Origin: Bacillus sp. EB106-08-02-XG196
Lineage (GTDB): Bacteria; Bacillota; Bacilli; Bacillales; Cytobacillaceae
NCBI RefSeq assembly: GCF_013396335.1
Contig: NZ_JABWSY010000014.1
Coordinates: forward strand, 124,001 to 188,000
Length of the DNA stretch: 64,000 bases
Direction: 5' to 3'
In this document: positions 35,299 through 44,019 of the stretch, one piece after another
Position numbering within the stretch: position 1 is the first letter of the stretch
How the letters are laid out: each line of letters begins with the position of its first letter
Made by a program: the position numbers and the translations under genes
The notes under the pieces: model-generated
The model's database searches: none
Told to the model about the DNA's origin: nothing
The model's input: only the letters and a program-made list of their open reading frames with translations

Positions 35299-35327
35299 GG
35301 GTTCGCACCTATACGTTGGTCCGAACC
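35299..35327 (+). terminator. terminator after lysR gene
   Basis: GGTTCG...CGAACC stem followed by TTTTAT, about 65 bp after the LysR stop. The rest of the 35236-35567 gap holds no recognisable gene. Confidence 0.55.
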
Positions 35328-35567
35328 TTTTATGATACTGAAGAAAATATTCAGACTGGCAACAATGCATGTTTTTAAACATATACTCACTAAATCCTTA
35401 GCAAACGAATGTATAAAAAAGAATTCCTAATTGTTTCTGTAGATCCTTCTTGCACCCTACATCGTTACATCAATAAAAAAAGCATTACCATTTTTCTAGT
35501 AATGCACCTGTTCGTAATATAAGGTTAGCCTGATATTTAAAATGTATCTGTCCTTTTCTGTTACCAT

Positions 35568-36290
35568 CTATGACCCAGCTATTTTTTCTCCACTCGGCTG
35601 GCTGCTGTCGGCGTCCGGTTCGACAGTGATGCCGATTTGATCAAAAGTCTGCCCTTCTGCGAGCTGGTAGGTCAGTATTCCGGATCCGTTTTCGTCTGGC
35701 TTGAATATGCCGCCATTTTCCCTCGTGCCGTTTTTCAGCAACCAAACCTGGTAAACCTGTGAACCTTCGACGCCGGGCAATTCGTGAACCTGCACCACCA
35801 AATTTTTCTTTAATCCCTGTTGGACAATATAGGCGATGCCATTTGTTCCCGGGTGGTTTTGATTGGCTGCTTTTAAGGGAATGGCCGTTAAAATTTCAAT
35901 GGGTATATTTTCGGCATGACGATTTTTTTCCTGTACATTCGCTATTCCAAGGCCAATAATCGCGAGCAACAAGACGGCCACTATACTGGTTGAAACTAGA
36001 GTGAACTGGCTTCTGAGTATCATGGCAAGCTTGCTCATCTTAGCCATGAATGTTTCCGTACCGCTTTTCCCTTTGTGATCAAAAACAAATCCCAGCACCT
36101 CGCCTTTTAGCGATTCAGGCACCTCGATTTCGGTATAATCAAACGGCAAAGCATTCCAGGCCTGGGACAATTCCTGATATTCTTTCTTACACTCCGTACA
36201 ATTCTTTAAATGTTCAACAAAGGCCATGTGTTCGCTCTCCTTGAGCTCATTTGCTATATATGGAATTAAATGATCACAATCCCTTCTCAT
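35568..36290 (-). CDS. anti-sigma factor with zinc-finger and RskA-like domain
   Basis: 240 aa. An N-terminal ZAS-type anti-sigma domain HMAFVEHLKNCTECKKEYQEL (H..H..C..C zinc motif) is followed by one membrane helix (about residues 95-115). The extracytoplasmic RskA-like domain contains QGLKKNLVVQVHELP and YQVWLLKNGTRENGG. It should hold the partner sigma factor at the membrane. The gene overlaps the sigma gene by 17 bp (RBS TGGAGGATATAAAAA). GC content is visibly higher than in the flanks. Confidence 0.88.
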   Translation of the reverse strand: MRRDCDHLIPYIANELKESEHMAFVEHLKNCTECKKEYQELSQAWNALPFDYTEIEVPESLKGEVLGFVFDHKGKSGTETFMAKMSKLAMILRSQFTLVSTSIVAVLLLAIIGLGIANVQEKNRHAENIPIEILTAIPLKAANQNHPGTNGIAYIVQQGLKKNLVVQVHELPGVEGSQVYQVWLLKNGTRENGGIFKPDENGSGILTYQLAEGQTFDQIGITVEPDADSSQPSGEKIAGS

Positions 36291-36834
36291 TTTTTATATC
36301 CTCCAGTTCCAGATGCTTCCTCAATCCTTTAAGAGCCTGATGAAGCCTGCTTTTAATCGTGCCAAGCGGCTCTTGTTCCAGCTTGGCAATCTCTGAAAGA
36401 GAATACCCTTTCCAATAAAGCAAATCGATTAATTTTCTTTGCGTCGTCGGCAATTTGTTTTTCGCTTTCGCAATATCACTCTTATTTACTCGTTGCTCGA
36501 TTGCATTGGCAGGGTCGGCGATCTCTTCATGTTCCTCTTGATGGTGCTGCGTCTGCCTCTTCTCTTTGCGGAGGTAGTCAATGCAAATATTGCGGGTAAT
36601 CGTAAGGAGCCAATTTACAAAGCTGCCTTGAGAGGGATCGTAATGGCAATTTGTTGTCCATAGCCTCAAAAAGACCAACTGAATAATCTCTTTCGTCTTA
36701 TCCTCATTCCCATTGCAAAACTTCATAACGAAGCTGTAAACAAGATTTATATATCGATCATAAAGCTCCTCTAATGCGTGACCGTGTTTTTCGTTTACCA
36801 ATCTCATTAATTCCGCATCGTGTTTTTCTTTCAT
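36274..36834 (-). CDS. ECF-type sigma factor (SigK-like)
   Basis: 186 aa with sigma region 2 (YSFVMKFCNGNEDKTKEIIQ, FVNWLLTITRNICIDYLRKE) and region 4 (LPTTQRKLIDLLYWKGYSLSEIAKLEQEPLGTIKSR, split in the HTH). It pairs with the overlapping RskA-like anti-sigma gene, as in actinobacterial SigK-RskA. It is probably autoregulated. It lies 96 bp downstream of the lipoprotein gene on the same strand. Confidence 0.9.
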   Translation of the reverse strand: MKEKHDAELMRLVNEKHGHALEELYDRYINLVYSFVMKFCNGNEDKTKEIIQLVFLRLWTTNCHYDPSQGSFVNWLLTITRNICIDYLRKEKRQTQHHQEEHEEIADPANAIEQRVNKSDIAKAKNKLPTTQRKLIDLLYWKGYSLSEIAKLEQEPLGTIKSRLHQALKGLRKHLELEDIKNEKGL

Positions 36835-36930
36835 GTGGCACTCCCTGCTATTGGATAAAAATATATTGCCATTACACTATTTTTAAAGTTAGGATGGGAA
36901 CGACCGCGACTGATCGTTCCCTGGGCAGGC

Positions 36931-37404
36931 TTATTCAAATTCTGTTTCGCTGTTTACGACAAACCATACATCTTTTACTCCTTGTCCGTTTACATCCCCT
37001 TCTTGCTGGTCTTTTGCAAAATAATAGAGAGGAAAGCCTTTATACGTGACCTGCTTCTCCCCGTTGTCTTCTCTTGTGATCGTATCGAAATCCTTTTTAT
37101 CAAAACCTTCCGGGACGGAGAAATCCTCCTGGGTAAATGCCGGCCAGTTTGCCAGACAGTCTCCGCTGCAATTGCTTTTTCCTGGTTCGTCCTTTTTAAA
37201 ATAATACAGAGCCCTTCCCTGTGAATCCACTAGGTACTCTCCAGCTTTCTCATTCTCCAAAAGCTGGAGGCTGTCAGCCAGTGCTTGTTCCGTTTGAGCT
37301 TGATCGAGTTGATCTTTCTCTGTTTTTTCCTCCGTGCTTTTTCCGCAGGCAGCCAAAGCAAAAATAATCGAAAGTATCGCGAGGGTAAGAATTCCTTTTT
37401 TCAT
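36931..37404 (-). CDS. lipoprotein with paired secreted-repeat (COG4315-type) domains
   Basis: 157 aa. Lipobox signal peptide (FALAACGKST, Cys lipidated). Two related repeats follow: YLVDSQGRALYYFKKDEPGK...CSGDCLANWPAF and QVTYKGFPLYYFAKDQQEGD...VKDVWFVV. They match the short secreted repeat (Lipoprotein_15 type) of unknown role, often found with redox or sigma/anti-sigma genes. ATG 37404 overlaps the acfC stop (ATGA). Confidence 0.82.
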   Translation of the reverse strand: MKKGILTLAILSIIFALAACGKSTEEKTEKDQLDQAQTEQALADSLQLLENEKAGEYLVDSQGRALYYFKKDEPGKSNCSGDCLANWPAFTQEDFSVPEGFDKKDFDTITREDNGEKQVTYKGFPLYYFAKDQQEGDVNGQGVKDVWFVVNSETEFE

Positions 37405-38207
37405 GTATGTTCCTCCCATTTTTGAAAGATTTGGTGAGATTCTTCCGTTCTTAAATAATCAATAAATTGCTGTGCCTCTTTTTTCTGATCGGTGATTTTC
37501 GTCAGGACGATTGGCGTTCCACGATAGAGCTTTTCTTCATTGGGCAGCTCGACCAGGTCGGTCACATCCTGGAGCCGGTAATGCCACGATTCATAGGTAA
37601 TCCATGCGTCCAGGCTGGAATTCGATTTCCATCGTTCAATGGCTTCGGCACTCGACTTCACAGAAAGGTTAATATTTTGGGAAATGCCTTCAATCAGCCC
37701 TTTTCTGCCTGCCAGGTCTTCCCACAAGCCAAGCTGGCCGGCCCCATTCACATCGATTATTTTTACTCCTTTTTTCGTCAAATCCTCCAGACTTACAATC
37801 TTCTTAGGATTTCCTTTCCTCACCAATATTCCTGCGGCACGCGGGTAAAGCTCCGTACGTGATGTAGTGTCGATCATTTCGGGGTGGTTAAAGATGAAGT
37901 CCTGCAGCATATACTCGGAGCCACCGAAAATAATATCTACATCTTGCTTTGCCTGGCCGATCCAATTGTCCTCTGGTCCGGCTGTTACTTCCACCTTAAT
38001 TCCCGTTTCAGCTGAAAAATGTTCAGCCGCTTCCTTAATCGGTCCAAGTGGTCCGCCCGGTCCGTACACTCGGATGACATGATTACTTTGGCTAGAATTG
38101 GGTGTCGCCTGGAACGCTGGCTTACGGTCCATTTTTGCATAGGCTGAAAATCCGGCAGCCATAATGACAAAGAGTAGTAGAGCTGATAGGAACACGGTCT
38201 TCTTCAT
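37401..38207 (-). CDS. AcfC-like extracellular substrate-binding protein
   Basis: 268 aa. N-terminal signal peptide (residues 1-24), then a ModA/PotD-like periplasmic-binding fold: RVYGPGGPLGPIKEAAEHF, DIIFGGSEYMLQDF, RAAGILVRKGNPKK and GTPIVLTKITDQKKEAQQF. It resembles AcfC and related sulfate/molybdate-type binding proteins, but no permease or ATPase gene is nearby. First gene of a four-gene operon with the lipoprotein, sigma and anti-sigma. RBS TGGAGGAAGAATC. Confidence 0.78.
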   Translation of the reverse strand: MKKTVFLSALLLFVIMAAGFSAYAKMDRKPAFQATPNSSQSNHVIRVYGPGGPLGPIKEAAEHFSAETGIKVEVTAGPEDNWIGQAKQDVDIIFGGSEYMLQDFIFNHPEMIDTTSRTELYPRAAGILVRKGNPKKIVSLEDLTKKGVKIIDVNGAGQLGLWEDLAGRKGLIEGISQNINLSVKSSAEAIERWKSNSSLDAWITYESWHYRLQDVTDLVELPNEEKLYRGTPIVLTKITDQKKEAQQFIDYLRTEESHQIFQKWEEHT

Positions 38208-38370
38208 GATTCTTCCTCCATTTCATACATGATTTTTATCAGTACTATTAAAGGAAACGAAGGGAGGCTGTAAACGGTTTGATTGTAATTGCAAAATAGT
38301 TAGAAAGTTTCATAAATCTATTGAAAATCAGTCTGGTGAAGAATAAATAAAGGTGACCGGGGTAGACCGG

Positions 38371-38428
38371 GGGGACGGTTCTGATGGCTTTTTTTGACCG
38401 GGGTTGGCAACCCATGGGAACCGTCCCC
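38371..38428. repeat. GGGGACGGTTC inverted-repeat element
   Basis: GGGGACGGTTC (38371-38381) and its exact complement GAACCGTCCCC (38418-38428) frame a GC-rich loop that itself carries GACCGGGGT and TTGGCAACCCATGGG. The element is very unlike the flanks in base composition and abuts the duplicated amidohydrolase fragment. It resembles GC-rich interspersed elements known from Bacillus intergenic DNA (recollection, not checked). Confidence 0.6.
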
Positions 38429-38437
38429 GCGGGTTTT

Positions 38438-38568
38438 CCTTCAAACATTGTTTCGTTCATGGGAGCAATGAGCGCTGTTTTTGTTACATTATTTTCATCC
38501 ATACCCTCTAGCATTTTATCTAGAGTCAACATGGTTTCATCCACATGAAAATGGCAATCAACAATCAT
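38438..38568 (-). pseudogene. 5' fragment of the amidohydrolase gene (partial duplication)
   Basis: Codes for the same first 43 residues as the gene at 31152-32012 (one change, N to D at residue 24) and then breaks off into the GC-rich repeat. The upstream leader and ribosome binding site (to about 38612) are also copied, with scattered differences. It is a recent partial duplication, not a gene. Confidence 0.85.
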
Positions 38569-38641
38569 TTGAAAACTCCCCTTCGAGAAACTATATTATT
38601 CTGTTATCAACTTTAAGGGCTGGAACTTCAGCTGGATAAGG

Positions 38642-39442
38642 TTATAAGTTATTCCTTTTTATCAAATCATCTAAATTGTCAACAAGATCATTTATGTCAC
38701 TTAATAGTGTTATGGTATTGTTGCTTAGAATCGTGATTATGTTTTCTTCCATCTTGACTGGGAGATATTTGCATGTTTTTTGTGCGATCTTAATTAACTT
38801 CTTTTCTCCAGGGTGTGGCAACTCGTTAATCGCAAATAAGATATCGAAGTAACTTGCAAGTAACGCAGCAACCCTATGATTGACACTTATGTAGTCTTTT
38901 CTTTTTAGAGCTTTCTCGATTTGACAATAGTAGGATGTAACACTGTCTCGTAATAAAGGGTAATTTTTGTTAAGGATATTTTCTTTTAATTCTTTTGGAA
39001 AGGTTACGTTAATTTTATCCTGTAGTTTCTTTAATTGACCATTTTGATCATATAGTATTTTGGAATTTAAATAATTACTCCAAAAGCATGTAGTGTAACC
39101 GACCTGAGCCTGGAAATTCACTACCGTTTTCATAAGTTCGTTTTCAATCCAAGCATAATTTCTATATATGATTTCTATACCAATATTGGGTTCATTTAGC
39201 GTTCCATCATCTTCTGTTTCCCAATACTGGTTATTAATCTCCATATAATCCGAAAAAGGTTCTAACAATTTTTTTCGAGTGCTGGTAGGGATTTCTTGAA
39301 CACTATAAATATACAAATCTATATCAGAATGTTCATCTTGGGTATTTGTTGAAAGAGAGCCAGAGAGTACAACACCTTCCACTTCTTCTAACTGTGAAAA
39401 TACAGACGAAATCTTCATAATCATGTCATTAATAGTGTTCAT
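38642..39442 (-). CDS. nucleotidyltransferase-domain protein
   Basis: 266 aa. The N-terminal minimal nucleotidyltransferase motif VVLSGSLSTNTQDEHSDIDLYIYS (GSxxxxx..DxD) is split by a slightly long loop, followed by a helical C-terminal half (residues 130-266). The layout resembles aminoglycoside nucleotidyltransferases and DUF4037-type proteins. The substrate is unknown; antibiotic resistance is only one possibility. ATG at 39442. Confidence 0.7.
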   Translation of the reverse strand: MNTINDMIMKISSVFSQLEEVEGVVLSGSLSTNTQDEHSDIDLYIYSVQEIPTSTRKKLLEPFSDYMEINNQYWETEDDGTLNEPNIGIEIIYRNYAWIENELMKTVVNFQAQVGYTTCFWSNYLNSKILYDQNGQLKKLQDKINVTFPKELKENILNKNYPLLRDSVTSYYCQIEKALKRKDYISVNHRVAALLASYFDILFAINELPHPGEKKLIKIAQKTCKYLPVKMEENIITILSNNTITLLSDINDLVDNLDDLIKRNNL

Positions 39443-39662
39443 TTTGGATTTCTTCCCATCTATTTTTTATTTTTCGTATTGCCCCAAATTATAGGATATT
39501 TATGGGATATAAGCCATTTTTATATTGGTGAATTGCTACCTTTAAAACAAAAATAAAAAAAAGACCTAAAAGGACATGATCAAAAAAGTTTTTTGTAAAA
39601 AAATAACCAAGATTTACTTTGAATAATTTTTTTAAAGTAAATATTGGTACTTATGAATGATT

Positions 39663-40046
39663 TCATTTTGATGGTTTTACTAAATCCTTATTCTTCCGAT
39701 TTTTAACTTCTTCCATTTTGGCATAAAAGCTTTCTTCTACATCGATTCCAAAATAATTATAAAATTTCAGCATGTAAGCGAGACAATCTGCCAATTCCTT
39801 GCCTAAATTTTCTTTAATCTGATTCTTTGCTAACTCAAATGCCTGATCTTCTTCCATGCCATTTTGAACATTTTTAGTAGTAAGATTAAAGGCCTTTCGC
39901 AGCTCCTCCGCTACTTCGGCAACCTCCGTCGTTAGCAGCATGTAATTATTTAACAGAGAATCTCTGCTCTGGGCATAGCTCTCCTCAGAAATTTCCCATC
40001 CCATTTCTTTTTGATACTGTTTTGCAAAAGTTTGTATCTCTTTCAT
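39663..40046 (-). CDS. MazG-like nucleotide pyrophosphohydrolase
   Basis: 127 aa single MazG-type all-alpha domain with the acidic metal-binding pattern LTTEVAEVAEELRKA (ExxEE) and GKELADCLAYMLKF (ExxD). It should hydrolyse a (d)NTP or related nucleotide. ATG 40046 behind GGAAGGGATTAAC is preferred to a start 14 codons upstream. The promoter region carries three 18-bp palindromes, implying a dedicated repressor. A broken copy of the locus lies at 52960-53150. Confidence 0.8.
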   Translation of the reverse strand: MKEIQTFAKQYQKEMGWEISEESYAQSRDSLLNNYMLLTTEVAEVAEELRKAFNLTTKNVQNGMEEDQAFELAKNQIKENLGKELADCLAYMLKFYNYFGIDVEESFYAKMEEVKNRKNKDLVKPSK

Positions 40047-40081
40047 GTTAATCCCTTCCGTCCTTTGACCGCTTAATTTGT

Positions 40082-40187
40082 TAATCAAACGTTTGATTAG
40101 TTTTGAAGACCTATTGTACCAAGGCCTCGAACCCCTTAATCAAACGTTTGATTAGTTTACCACCCGATTTAATTAAACGTTTGATTA
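40082..40187 (-). promoter_or_regulatory. three TetR-like palindromic operators upstream of mazG
   Basis: TAATCAAACGTTTGATTA occurs at 40082-40099 and 40137-40154 as perfect 18-bp palindromes, and as TAATTAAACGTTTGATTA at 40170-40187. A promoter with TTGATT and TACAAT (19-bp spacing, minus strand) lies between sites 1 and 2 and overlaps site 2. Symmetry and length suit a TetR-type repressor; none is encoded nearby. Confidence 0.75.
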
Positions 40188-40323
40188 GTTTTTTTCATAC
40201 ATCATTTCAGCATTAAAACACTTTTTCTAAAATTAGTAATAATAGAAATTTTATCATTTTAACTTCTTAAACTCCACTGGTAGCGAAATGGAAGAACCAA
40301 ATGATCTTGTTTAATCATATTTA

Positions 40324-40573
40324 TTAAAATTGCTCTACCTCTACATACTGCCATGCCTTATCATATGCTTCTTTTTCTTGAAGGGCGTCCCAAATCGTAA
40401 CCCCTCCCACGAGGTTAATATGTTTGACTAAGTCTCGTATAAATTGTCTTTTCTTGTTTATTTTAATTATATTTTCATTTCCTTCAAGTTCTTCAATATT
40501 TGAGAGCACTTCTAGTATTGCTTCTAGAGCGACCTTATAATAGTCTGAGACAATCAGTCGGGCTAATAATAGA
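40324..40573 (-). pseudogene. short unidentified frame, possibly a gene remnant
   Basis: A minus frame without stops reads ...YYKVALEAILEVLSNIEELE and continues through HINLVGGVTIWDALQEKEAY to a stop at 40324. It looks protein-like (about 80 residues, helical), but no start codon with a ribosome binding site is present, and a terminator hairpin (40575-40606) lies at its 5' edge. Probably the tail of a lost gene; family not recognised. Confidence 0.3.
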
Positions 40574-40574
40574 G

Positions 40575-40606
40575 AAAGAACTAAAGCCTTCAGGCTCTAG
40601 TTCTTT
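40575..40606. terminator. terminator after the OFA transporter gene
   Basis: AAAGAACTAAAGCC/GGCTCTAGTTCTTT hairpin, 60 bp past the transporter stop on the minus strand. Confidence 0.75.
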
Positions 40607-40666
40607 AGCTGAATTTCTGAATGATAATGTCTACTTTTGGGATTGCAACGCACAGCTACCGCGATG

Positions 40667-41935
40667 TTAAGCAATTCCTTGTTGTTGTTGTTTTTGTTTG
40701 GCTGCTATTTCTTGTTTTTTGATGTCTAATCGAAGTAAGACCGAGACAAGGAATGCGACGATAATTAATGCTGTAAATACATAGAAAACTGGGATGTAGC
40801 TTTCTGTTTTTTCTCTAATTTGTGTTACTAATAGTGGACCTAAAATGCCGCCTAACGACCATGTTGTTAATAAATAGCCGTGAATGGCACCGAGTTGCTT
40901 GGTTCCAAATAAATCTCCGATGAATGCAGGGAGGTTTGAGAAGCCGCCGCCATAACAGCTCACAACAATTAAAATTAGTGCTTGGAACAATAACACATTT
41001 GTTATATTCGGAAGTATTACAAAGGCGATTAATTGCAGGATAAAGAACGTCATGAATACAGTATTTCGACCGATATAATCGGAAATGGCTGCCCAGCCAA
41101 GTCTTCCGCCGCCGTTAAAAATCCCCATGATCCCTACCATCGCAGCTGCTCCAGCTGCTGATAATCCAACGACTTCTTGAGCCATAGGAGAAGCGACAGA
41201 AATCATCATAATACCAGCGGTGGTATTAATGAGCATCATTGTCCATAGCATCCAAAAACGCTTTGTTTTCACAGCTTGTTTTGCAGTTAATTGAGACAAA
41301 TCTTTTTTTACGACTTTTTTACCAGCTGCAATATCTTTTTTCAACCCATGTGGCATCCAGCCTTCAGGTGGGGGTGCGATATAGGAAGCGCCTAGTACCA
41401 TAAGAATAAAATAACTGATCCCTAAAATATAAAAATTCATTTGAATGCCGATTGATTCCATGAGGCTAGCTGCCACCGGAGCTGTAATCAGTGCTCCCGT
41501 ACCAAAGCCCAAGACGGCCATACCAGTGGCTAACCCTCTACGGTCAGGGAACCATTTAACAAGTGTCGACACTGGTGAAATGTAGCCAAGACCCATTCCT
41601 AACCCACTTGCTAATCCATAGGTAAGAAGGAAAAGAGTGAGGGAATCAATCGCAACGGCAACACCGGCACCAGCTTGGCCAGCTCCAAAAAGGATCGCTG
41701 CAAGGATCGCTGATTTTCTTGGACCATTTCGTTCAACAAAATTGCCAAAGAAAGCTGCTGCAATCCCTGCAAGTGCCATCATAATCGTAAAGGATAACGT
41801 AATTCCTGCCTTTGACCAGCCCATTGCATCATGAATCGGATTTGTATAGACACTGTATGCGTATGCAGCACCAATGGAAAGGTGGATTGCAATGGCAGAT
41901 AAAGCGATCAACCACCTATTTTTACTAGTTTTCAT
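40667..41935 (-). CDS. OFA-family MFS transporter (oxalate/formate antiporter type)
   Basis: 422 aa with twelve hydrophobic helices. N-terminal RWLIALSAIAIHLSIGAAYAYSVYTNPI and GLGYISPVSTLVKWFPDRRGLATGMAV are hallmarks of the OFA subfamily. It probably imports or exchanges a small carboxylate such as formate, oxalate, lactate or acetate. It lies directly downstream of acsA on the same strand, which favours acetate or a related acid as substrate (inference). RBS GAAGGAGGAAAC. Confidence 0.85.
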   Translation of the reverse strand: MKTSKNRWLIALSAIAIHLSIGAAYAYSVYTNPIHDAMGWSKAGITLSFTIMMALAGIAAAFFGNFVERNGPRKSAILAAILFGAGQAGAGVAVAIDSLTLFLLTYGLASGLGMGLGYISPVSTLVKWFPDRRGLATGMAVLGFGTGALITAPVAASLMESIGIQMNFYILGISYFILMVLGASYIAPPPEGWMPHGLKKDIAAGKKVVKKDLSQLTAKQAVKTKRFWMLWTMMLINTTAGIMMISVASPMAQEVVGLSAAGAAAMVGIMGIFNGGGRLGWAAISDYIGRNTVFMTFFILQLIAFVILPNITNVLLFQALILIVVSCYGGGFSNLPAFIGDLFGTKQLGAIHGYLLTTWSLGGILGPLLVTQIREKTESYIPVFYVFTALIIVAFLVSVLLRLDIKKQEIAAKQKQQQQGIA

Positions 41936-41974
41936 ATGTTTCCTCCTTCAATTATTGATAGTTTTAAAACATCT

Positions 41975-42016
41975 CGGCTCATGAATAGAAAGGGAGACCT
42001 TTCTATTCATGAGCCG
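41975..42016 (-). terminator. long stem-loop between acsA and the transporter gene
   Basis: CGGCTCATGAATAGAAAG/CTTTCTATTCATGAGCCG, an 18-bp perfect stem with a short loop and only a weak T run. It may give partial termination, tuning transporter expression below acsA. Confidence 0.65.
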
Positions 42017-42029
42017 TCGCAGATTCCTA

Positions 42030-43745
42030 CTAGTCTTCTATTGTAGATAAATCACCTGTTGGAAGGTTCAGCTCCCAAGCCTTTAACACTCTTCTCATGA
42101 TTTTACCGCTTCTCGTTTTTGGCAATTTATCTTTAAATTCAATTTCTCTTGGAGCAGCATGTGCCGCCAATCCTTTTTTTACAAAGTTACGGATTTCTTC
42201 TTGAAGTTCAGCGCTTTGCTCATATCCGTCTCGTAACGCAATAAATGCTTTAATAATTTCCCCGCGTACAGGATCTGGTATGCCAATGACCCCAGCCTCA
42301 GCTATAGCTGGGTGTTCAACAAGCTTGCTCTCGATTTCAAAAGGGCCGACACGTTCACCTGATGTCATGATGACATCGTCGATACGTCCTTGGAACCAGA
42401 AATATCCTTCTTCATCCATGTAAGCCGAGTCTCCCGAAACATACCAATCTCCTCGAAGAAAATAAGATTCATACTTTTCCTTGTTATTCCAGATTGCTCT
42501 CATCATTGATGGCCAGCCTTTTTTGATTGCTAGATTGCCCATTGTGTTTGGAGGCAGGACGTCCCCTTCGTCATCGACAATCGCAGCTTCGACCCCTGGA
42601 ATTGGTTTTCCCATGGAACCTGGTTTCATTTCCATGGAAGGATAGTTACAGATGAGTTGGGCTCCTGTTTCTGTCATCCACCATGTATCATGGATTCTCA
42701 AGTTCATGACTTTCATTCCCCAACGGATTACTTCAGGATTAAGCGGCTCACCTACACTTACGACATGTCGCAATGAAGAAAGATTATAGTTTTTAATAGG
42801 ATCATCTCCAGCTCCCATTAACATCCGGAAAGCTGTTGGAGCACTATACCATACGGTTACGTTATAATTTTCGAGAGTCTGATACCAATCCGAAGCGCTA
42901 AATCGTCCACCGCGGATGACGTTTGACACACCCGCAAGCCAAGGTGCAAAAACTCCATATGTGGTTCCTGTTACCCAGCCCGGGTCTGCGGTACACCAGT
43001 AGACATCATCGTCTTTTAGATCGAGGACCCATTTAGCAGTTTGGTATTGTTGGATCATTGCGTTGTGTACGTGTAAGACGCCTTTAGGCTTTCCTGTTGA
43101 ACCGGACGTATAATGAAGGATCATTCCATCCTCACGATCCACCCATTCAACATCGAGCGTATGGCTTGCTTGTTCAAAGTTTTTAGTAAAGTCAATGTAC
43201 GTTTCATCTTCTTTTACCTCATCTCCAACGATAACAACTTTCTCCAGATTAGGAAGTTCGTTAACTGGGACACGTTTGAGCAATTCAGAGGTTGTGACAA
43301 GGACTTTTGCTCCGCTGTCTTCAAGGCGATCCTTTACAGCCCCTTCCATAAAAGCTTCAAATAATGGCCCAACTATGGCACCAAGCTTTATGGTTCCTAG
43401 TAAAACGAAATAGAGTTCGGGAGAGCGAGGCATAAAGATGAACACTCGATCACCCTTGTTTACGCCAATATTTTTTAAAACATTTCCAGCTTTATTTGAG
43501 TAATCTCTCATATCTTTATAGGTATATTGTTCTTTTCTGTATTGGTCTGAATAATAGAGAGCCACTTTGTTGGCTTTTTCTGTCATGGCGTGGCGGTCGA
43601 TTGCTTCATGCGCGATGTTAACAAGGCCGGTTGTGTGCCAAGAAAAATTCTGTTCTACTTGAGACCATTGGAATGAGTTGTACACTTCAACATAATTTTT
43701 TAAGTTGTAAGTATCCTTTTTTGCAGAAAGAGTTTGTGCTGTCAT
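42030..43745 (-). CDS. acsA: acetyl-CoA synthetase
   Basis: 571 aa, the size of B. subtilis AcsA (572). It activates acetate to acetyl-CoA through acetyl-AMP. Visible motifs: LHYTSGSTGKPKGVLHVH (phosphate-binding P-loop), CTADPGWVTGTTYG, DTWWMTETG, FQGRIDDVIMTSGERVGPFE and C-terminal KTRSGKIMRR with the acylatable lysine. A cre-like site lies upstream (43786-43799), so carbon catabolite control is likely. Divergent from a LytTR regulator. Confidence 0.95.
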   Translation of the reverse strand: MTAQTLSAKKDTYNLKNYVEVYNSFQWSQVEQNFSWHTTGLVNIAHEAIDRHAMTEKANKVALYYSDQYRKEQYTYKDMRDYSNKAGNVLKNIGVNKGDRVFIFMPRSPELYFVLLGTIKLGAIVGPLFEAFMEGAVKDRLEDSGAKVLVTTSELLKRVPVNELPNLEKVVIVGDEVKEDETYIDFTKNFEQASHTLDVEWVDREDGMILHYTSGSTGKPKGVLHVHNAMIQQYQTAKWVLDLKDDDVYWCTADPGWVTGTTYGVFAPWLAGVSNVIRGGRFSASDWYQTLENYNVTVWYSAPTAFRMLMGAGDDPIKNYNLSSLRHVVSVGEPLNPEVIRWGMKVMNLRIHDTWWMTETGAQLICNYPSMEMKPGSMGKPIPGVEAAIVDDEGDVLPPNTMGNLAIKKGWPSMMRAIWNNKEKYESYFLRGDWYVSGDSAYMDEEGYFWFQGRIDDVIMTSGERVGPFEIESKLVEHPAIAEAGVIGIPDPVRGEIIKAFIALRDGYEQSAELQEEIRNFVKKGLAAHAAPREIEFKDKLPKTRSGKIMRRVLKAWELNLPTGDLSTIED

Positions 43746-43785
43746 AGTGAATATCTCCTTTTAATTTTTATTGTTTTTTTGTTCA

Positions 43786-43799
43786 TTGGAGCGCTTTCA
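43786..43799 (-). promoter_or_regulatory. cre-like site upstream of acsA
   Basis: Minus strand TGAAAGCGCTCCAA matches the CcpA consensus TGWAANCGNTNWCA except at positions 12 and 13. acsA is CcpA-controlled in B. subtilis. Confidence 0.55.
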
Positions 43800-44019
43800 T
43801 TTTCGTTGTATAATAAAAAAGAGATTAGGAAAGTATTGGTAAGGTTTTCATGATTCCCTTTCCTAATATTTTGATAATTCCATCTATTCTAAAAAATATA
43901 TAGTAGATTGATTGCTTTGTCACAAAAAAGTGACAAAGAATAATATTGCATGACAGAATACAAATAAATGCGATAAAACCAAAAAATGGATAATAATTTT
44001 AAAAATGGGGGGAGAAATC

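Noticed and set aside
38642..39442. Named aminoglycoside nucleotidyltransferase (aadA/ant)
   Set aside because: Only the minimal nucleotidyltransferase motif is visible; the C-terminal half does not match a resistance enzyme I can recognise.
40082..40187. CRISPR or phage attachment site
   Set aside because: Three short palindromes at unequal spacing around a promoter; better explained as repressor operators.
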